Origin: Cupriavidus campinensis | Lineage (GTDB): Bacteria; Pseudomonadota; Gammaproteobacteria; Burkholderiales; Burkholderiaceae | Direction of reading: 5' to 3' | DNA: 64,000 nucleotides | Assembly: GCF_905397395.1 (NCBI RefSeq) | Contig: NZ_CAJPVH010000020.1 | Location: 1 to 64,000, forward strand | Notes under the pieces: generated by a model | What the model was told of the DNA's origin: nothing | The model's input: only the letters and a program-made list of their open reading frames with translations | The model's database searches: none | Part shown: positions 62,799-64,000 of the stretch, piece after piece | Layout of the letters: the number at the start of each line of letters is the position of its first letter | How positions within the stretch are numbered: the stretch's first letter is position 1 | Position numbers and translations under genes: made by a program

Positions 62799-63809
62799 GT
62801 GCACCCCAACCGACGACAATTCCTCGGCCAATTCCTCGGCCAATTCTTCGATCATTGCGCCGTGGCCGCCGTGGCCGCCGTGGCCGCCGTGGCAATGACT
62901 GCTTCCCCGCTGGCCATGGCGCAGGACAAGCCCATCACCATCGTCGTGGGCAGCCCGGCGGGCGGCACCACCGACGCGCTGGCCCGGCTGATCGCCCGGT
63001 CGATGGGGGACTCGCTCCATCGCACCGTAGTGGTGGACAACCGGCCCGGCGCGGGCGGCAATATCGCCGCGCAGTACGTGGCGCGCAGCACGCCGGACGG
63101 CAGTACGCTGCTGATGAGCTTCACCGGCCACACCATCAACGCCTCGCTCTACAAGAACCTGCCGTTCGATGCCGTACGTGACTTCACGCCCATCACCATG
63201 GTGGCGCGGGTGCCCAGCGTGCTGGTGGCGCGCAAGAACGCGCCGTTCGACACCACGGCCGGCCTGATCGACTACGCGAAGCGCAATCCCGGCAAGCTGA
63301 GCTTCGCCATCGGCGCGCAGGGCTCGTCGCTGCATCTGGCCAGCGAGCAGTTCAAGCTCCAGACCGGCACGGACATCCTCAACATCCCTTACAAGGGCAC
63401 CAACCCCGCGCTGACCGACCTGCTCGGCGGCACGGTGGACCTGATGTTCGCGAGCACGGTGAACGTGCTGCCCCACGCGCGCAGCGGCGCGATCAAGATC
63501 CTCGGCGTCAGCAGCAAGGACCCGCTGCCGCAGTTCCCCAGCGTGCCGGCCATCGGCAGCACGGTGAAGGGCTTCGAGTCGAGCGCGTGGTTTGGCCTGT
63601 TCGGTCCGGCCAGGCTGCCGCCGGCCACGGTGGACCAGCTCTATCGCGCCGTGCGCGTGGCCGTGGAAGACCCGGCCTACCGGCAACGCATGGAGACCGA
63701 GGCCGCCACGGCGGTGAGCATGACGCCGCAGCAGTTTGGACAGTTCGTCCGCAACGATATCCAGCACTGGGCCAAGGTGATCCAGGCGTCTGGCACGAAG
63801 GTGGAATAA
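62799..63809 (+). CDS. Bug-family periplasmic solute receptor with a repeat-built signal peptide
   Basis: A 336-aa TctC/Bug receptor. GTG at 62799 with CGGAGACAGGA upstream. Mature protein: KPITIVVGSPAGGTTDALAR, VVVDNRPGAGGNIAAQYV, STPDGSTLLMSFTG, all family marks. The signal segment is odd: RRQFLGQFLGQFF then AVAAVAAVAAVA, both encoded by perfect DNA repeats, ending near AMAQ. It precedes, by 6 bp, an aconitase/LeuC-family gene, so the ligand may be a tricarboxylate or hydroxy-acid. Confidence 0.92.
   Translation: MHPNRRQFLGQFLGQFFDHCAVAAVAAVAAVAMTASPLAMAQDKPITIVVGSPAGGTTDALARLIARSMGDSLHRTVVVDNRPGAGGNIAAQYVARSTPDGSTLLMSFTGHTINASLYKNLPFDAVRDFTPITMVARVPSVLVARKNAPFDTTAGLIDYAKRNPGKLSFAIGAQGSSLHLASEQFKLQTGTDILNIPYKGTNPALTDLLGGTVDLMFASTVNVLPHARSGAIKILGVSSKDPLPQFPSVPAIGSTVKGFESSAWFGLFGPARLPPATVDQLYRAVRVAVEDPAYRQRMETEAATAVSMTPQQFGQFVRNDIQHWAKVIQASGTKVE
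62818..62894 (+). repeat. Two in-frame minisatellites in a signal-peptide sequence
   Basis: A 12-bp unit AATTCCTCGGCC occurs twice at 62818-62841, and a 9-bp unit GCCGTGGCC four times at 62859-62894. The second encodes AVA triplets forming the hydrophobic core of the signal peptide. Slippage would change core length in steps of three residues. Confidence 0.85.
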
Positions 63810-63815
63810 GTGGCA

Positions 63816-64000
63816 ATGACCAAGATTGCGCCGCAGACGCTGGCGCAGAAGCTGCTGGCACGCGCCACGGGGCGCCAGCATGTGTCCCCGGGCGAGATCG
63901 TCACGTGCGGCGTGGACCTGGCGATGATGCATGACTCGGGCGGCCCCCGGCGCGTGAAGCCGATGCTGGAGAAGCTCGGCGCCAAGGTCTGGGACCCGGA
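63816..64000 (+). CDS. Aconitase/3-isopropylmalate dehydratase large-subunit family protein (5' part)
   Basis: The first 61 residues of a LeuC/aconitase-family protein, cut by the window end. ATG at 63816 (a GTG at 63810 is possible). TLAQKLLARATGRQHVSPGE and CGVDLAMMHDSGGP match the N terminus of hydro-lyases of this family. The iron-sulfur cluster ligands would lie downstream of the window. Only 6 bp from the Bug gene, so probably one operon. Confidence 0.85.
   Translation, partial: MTKIAPQTLAQKLLARATGRQHVSPGEIVTCGVDLAMMHDSGGPRRVKPMLEKLGAKVWDP

Overview
This looks like chromosomal DNA of a Burkholderiales betaproteobacterium, most likely Cupriavidus or a close relative. The reasons are the very high GC content, four Bug-type (TctC) solute receptors next to acyl-CoA genes, a type VI VgrG/lipase island, and tripartite efflux systems of NodT lipoprotein, HlyD adaptor and 14-TM MFS pump. 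This is a family-level guess, because no rRNA or other species marker is present. I see no tRNA, rRNA, IS element, prophage or CRISPR array.

Layout. (1) 1-14568: the end of a FecR anti-sigma gene, then a 13.7-kb gene for a giant FHA-like two-partner-secretion exoprotein. (2) 14599-22329: an acyl-CoA degradation neighbourhood. A Bug receptor gene diverges from two acyl-CoA dehydrogenase genes and a second Bug gene; a LysR gene diverges from an enoyl-CoA hydratase/CoA-transferase pair. (3) 22326-23918: an orphan GAF-PAS histidine kinase. (4) 24204-29122: efflux operon 1 (OMF, EmrA, EmrB) with a convergent MarR gene. (5) 29203-36067: efflux operon 2 on the minus strand, divergent from a TetR gene, which is followed by a Tat-exported haloperoxidase-like hydrolase and an isochorismatase-like hydrolase. 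A shared 14-bp operator core joins the last two units. (6) 36106-41767: a protease, MoxR, DUF58 and VWA operon with a second VWA gene divergent from it, and a small secreted Pro/Gln/Ala-rich protein. (7) 41921-45653: a second acyl-CoA operon (enoyl-CoA hydratase, Bug, CoA-transferase) divergent from a GntR/FCD regulator. (8) 45824-46576: an exported CDP-diacylglycerol pyrophosphatase.

(9) 46758-57820 is the most distinctive part. A VgrG spike gene is followed by two paralogous lipase-type effectors and five paralogous Tli4-type immunity lipoproteins, in the order VgrG, Tle1, Tli1, Tle2, Tli2, Tli3, Tli4, Tli5. Tli2 to Tli4 form a tandem array with an exact 1084-bp period. (10) 57817-62424: a NixA-family Ni/Co transporter whose leader is a clear cobalamin riboswitch, divergent from a clsB/ybhN-like lipid operon and a PIG-L deacetylase. 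(11) 62476-64000: a tiny membrane protein, a fourth Bug receptor and the start of an aconitase/LeuC-family gene cut by the window edge.

Start codons were chosen from Shine-Dalgarno sequences, overlaps with the upstream stop, and agreement between paralogues. Several are GTG or TTG. Functions are assigned by recognising families from sequence; no database search was run.
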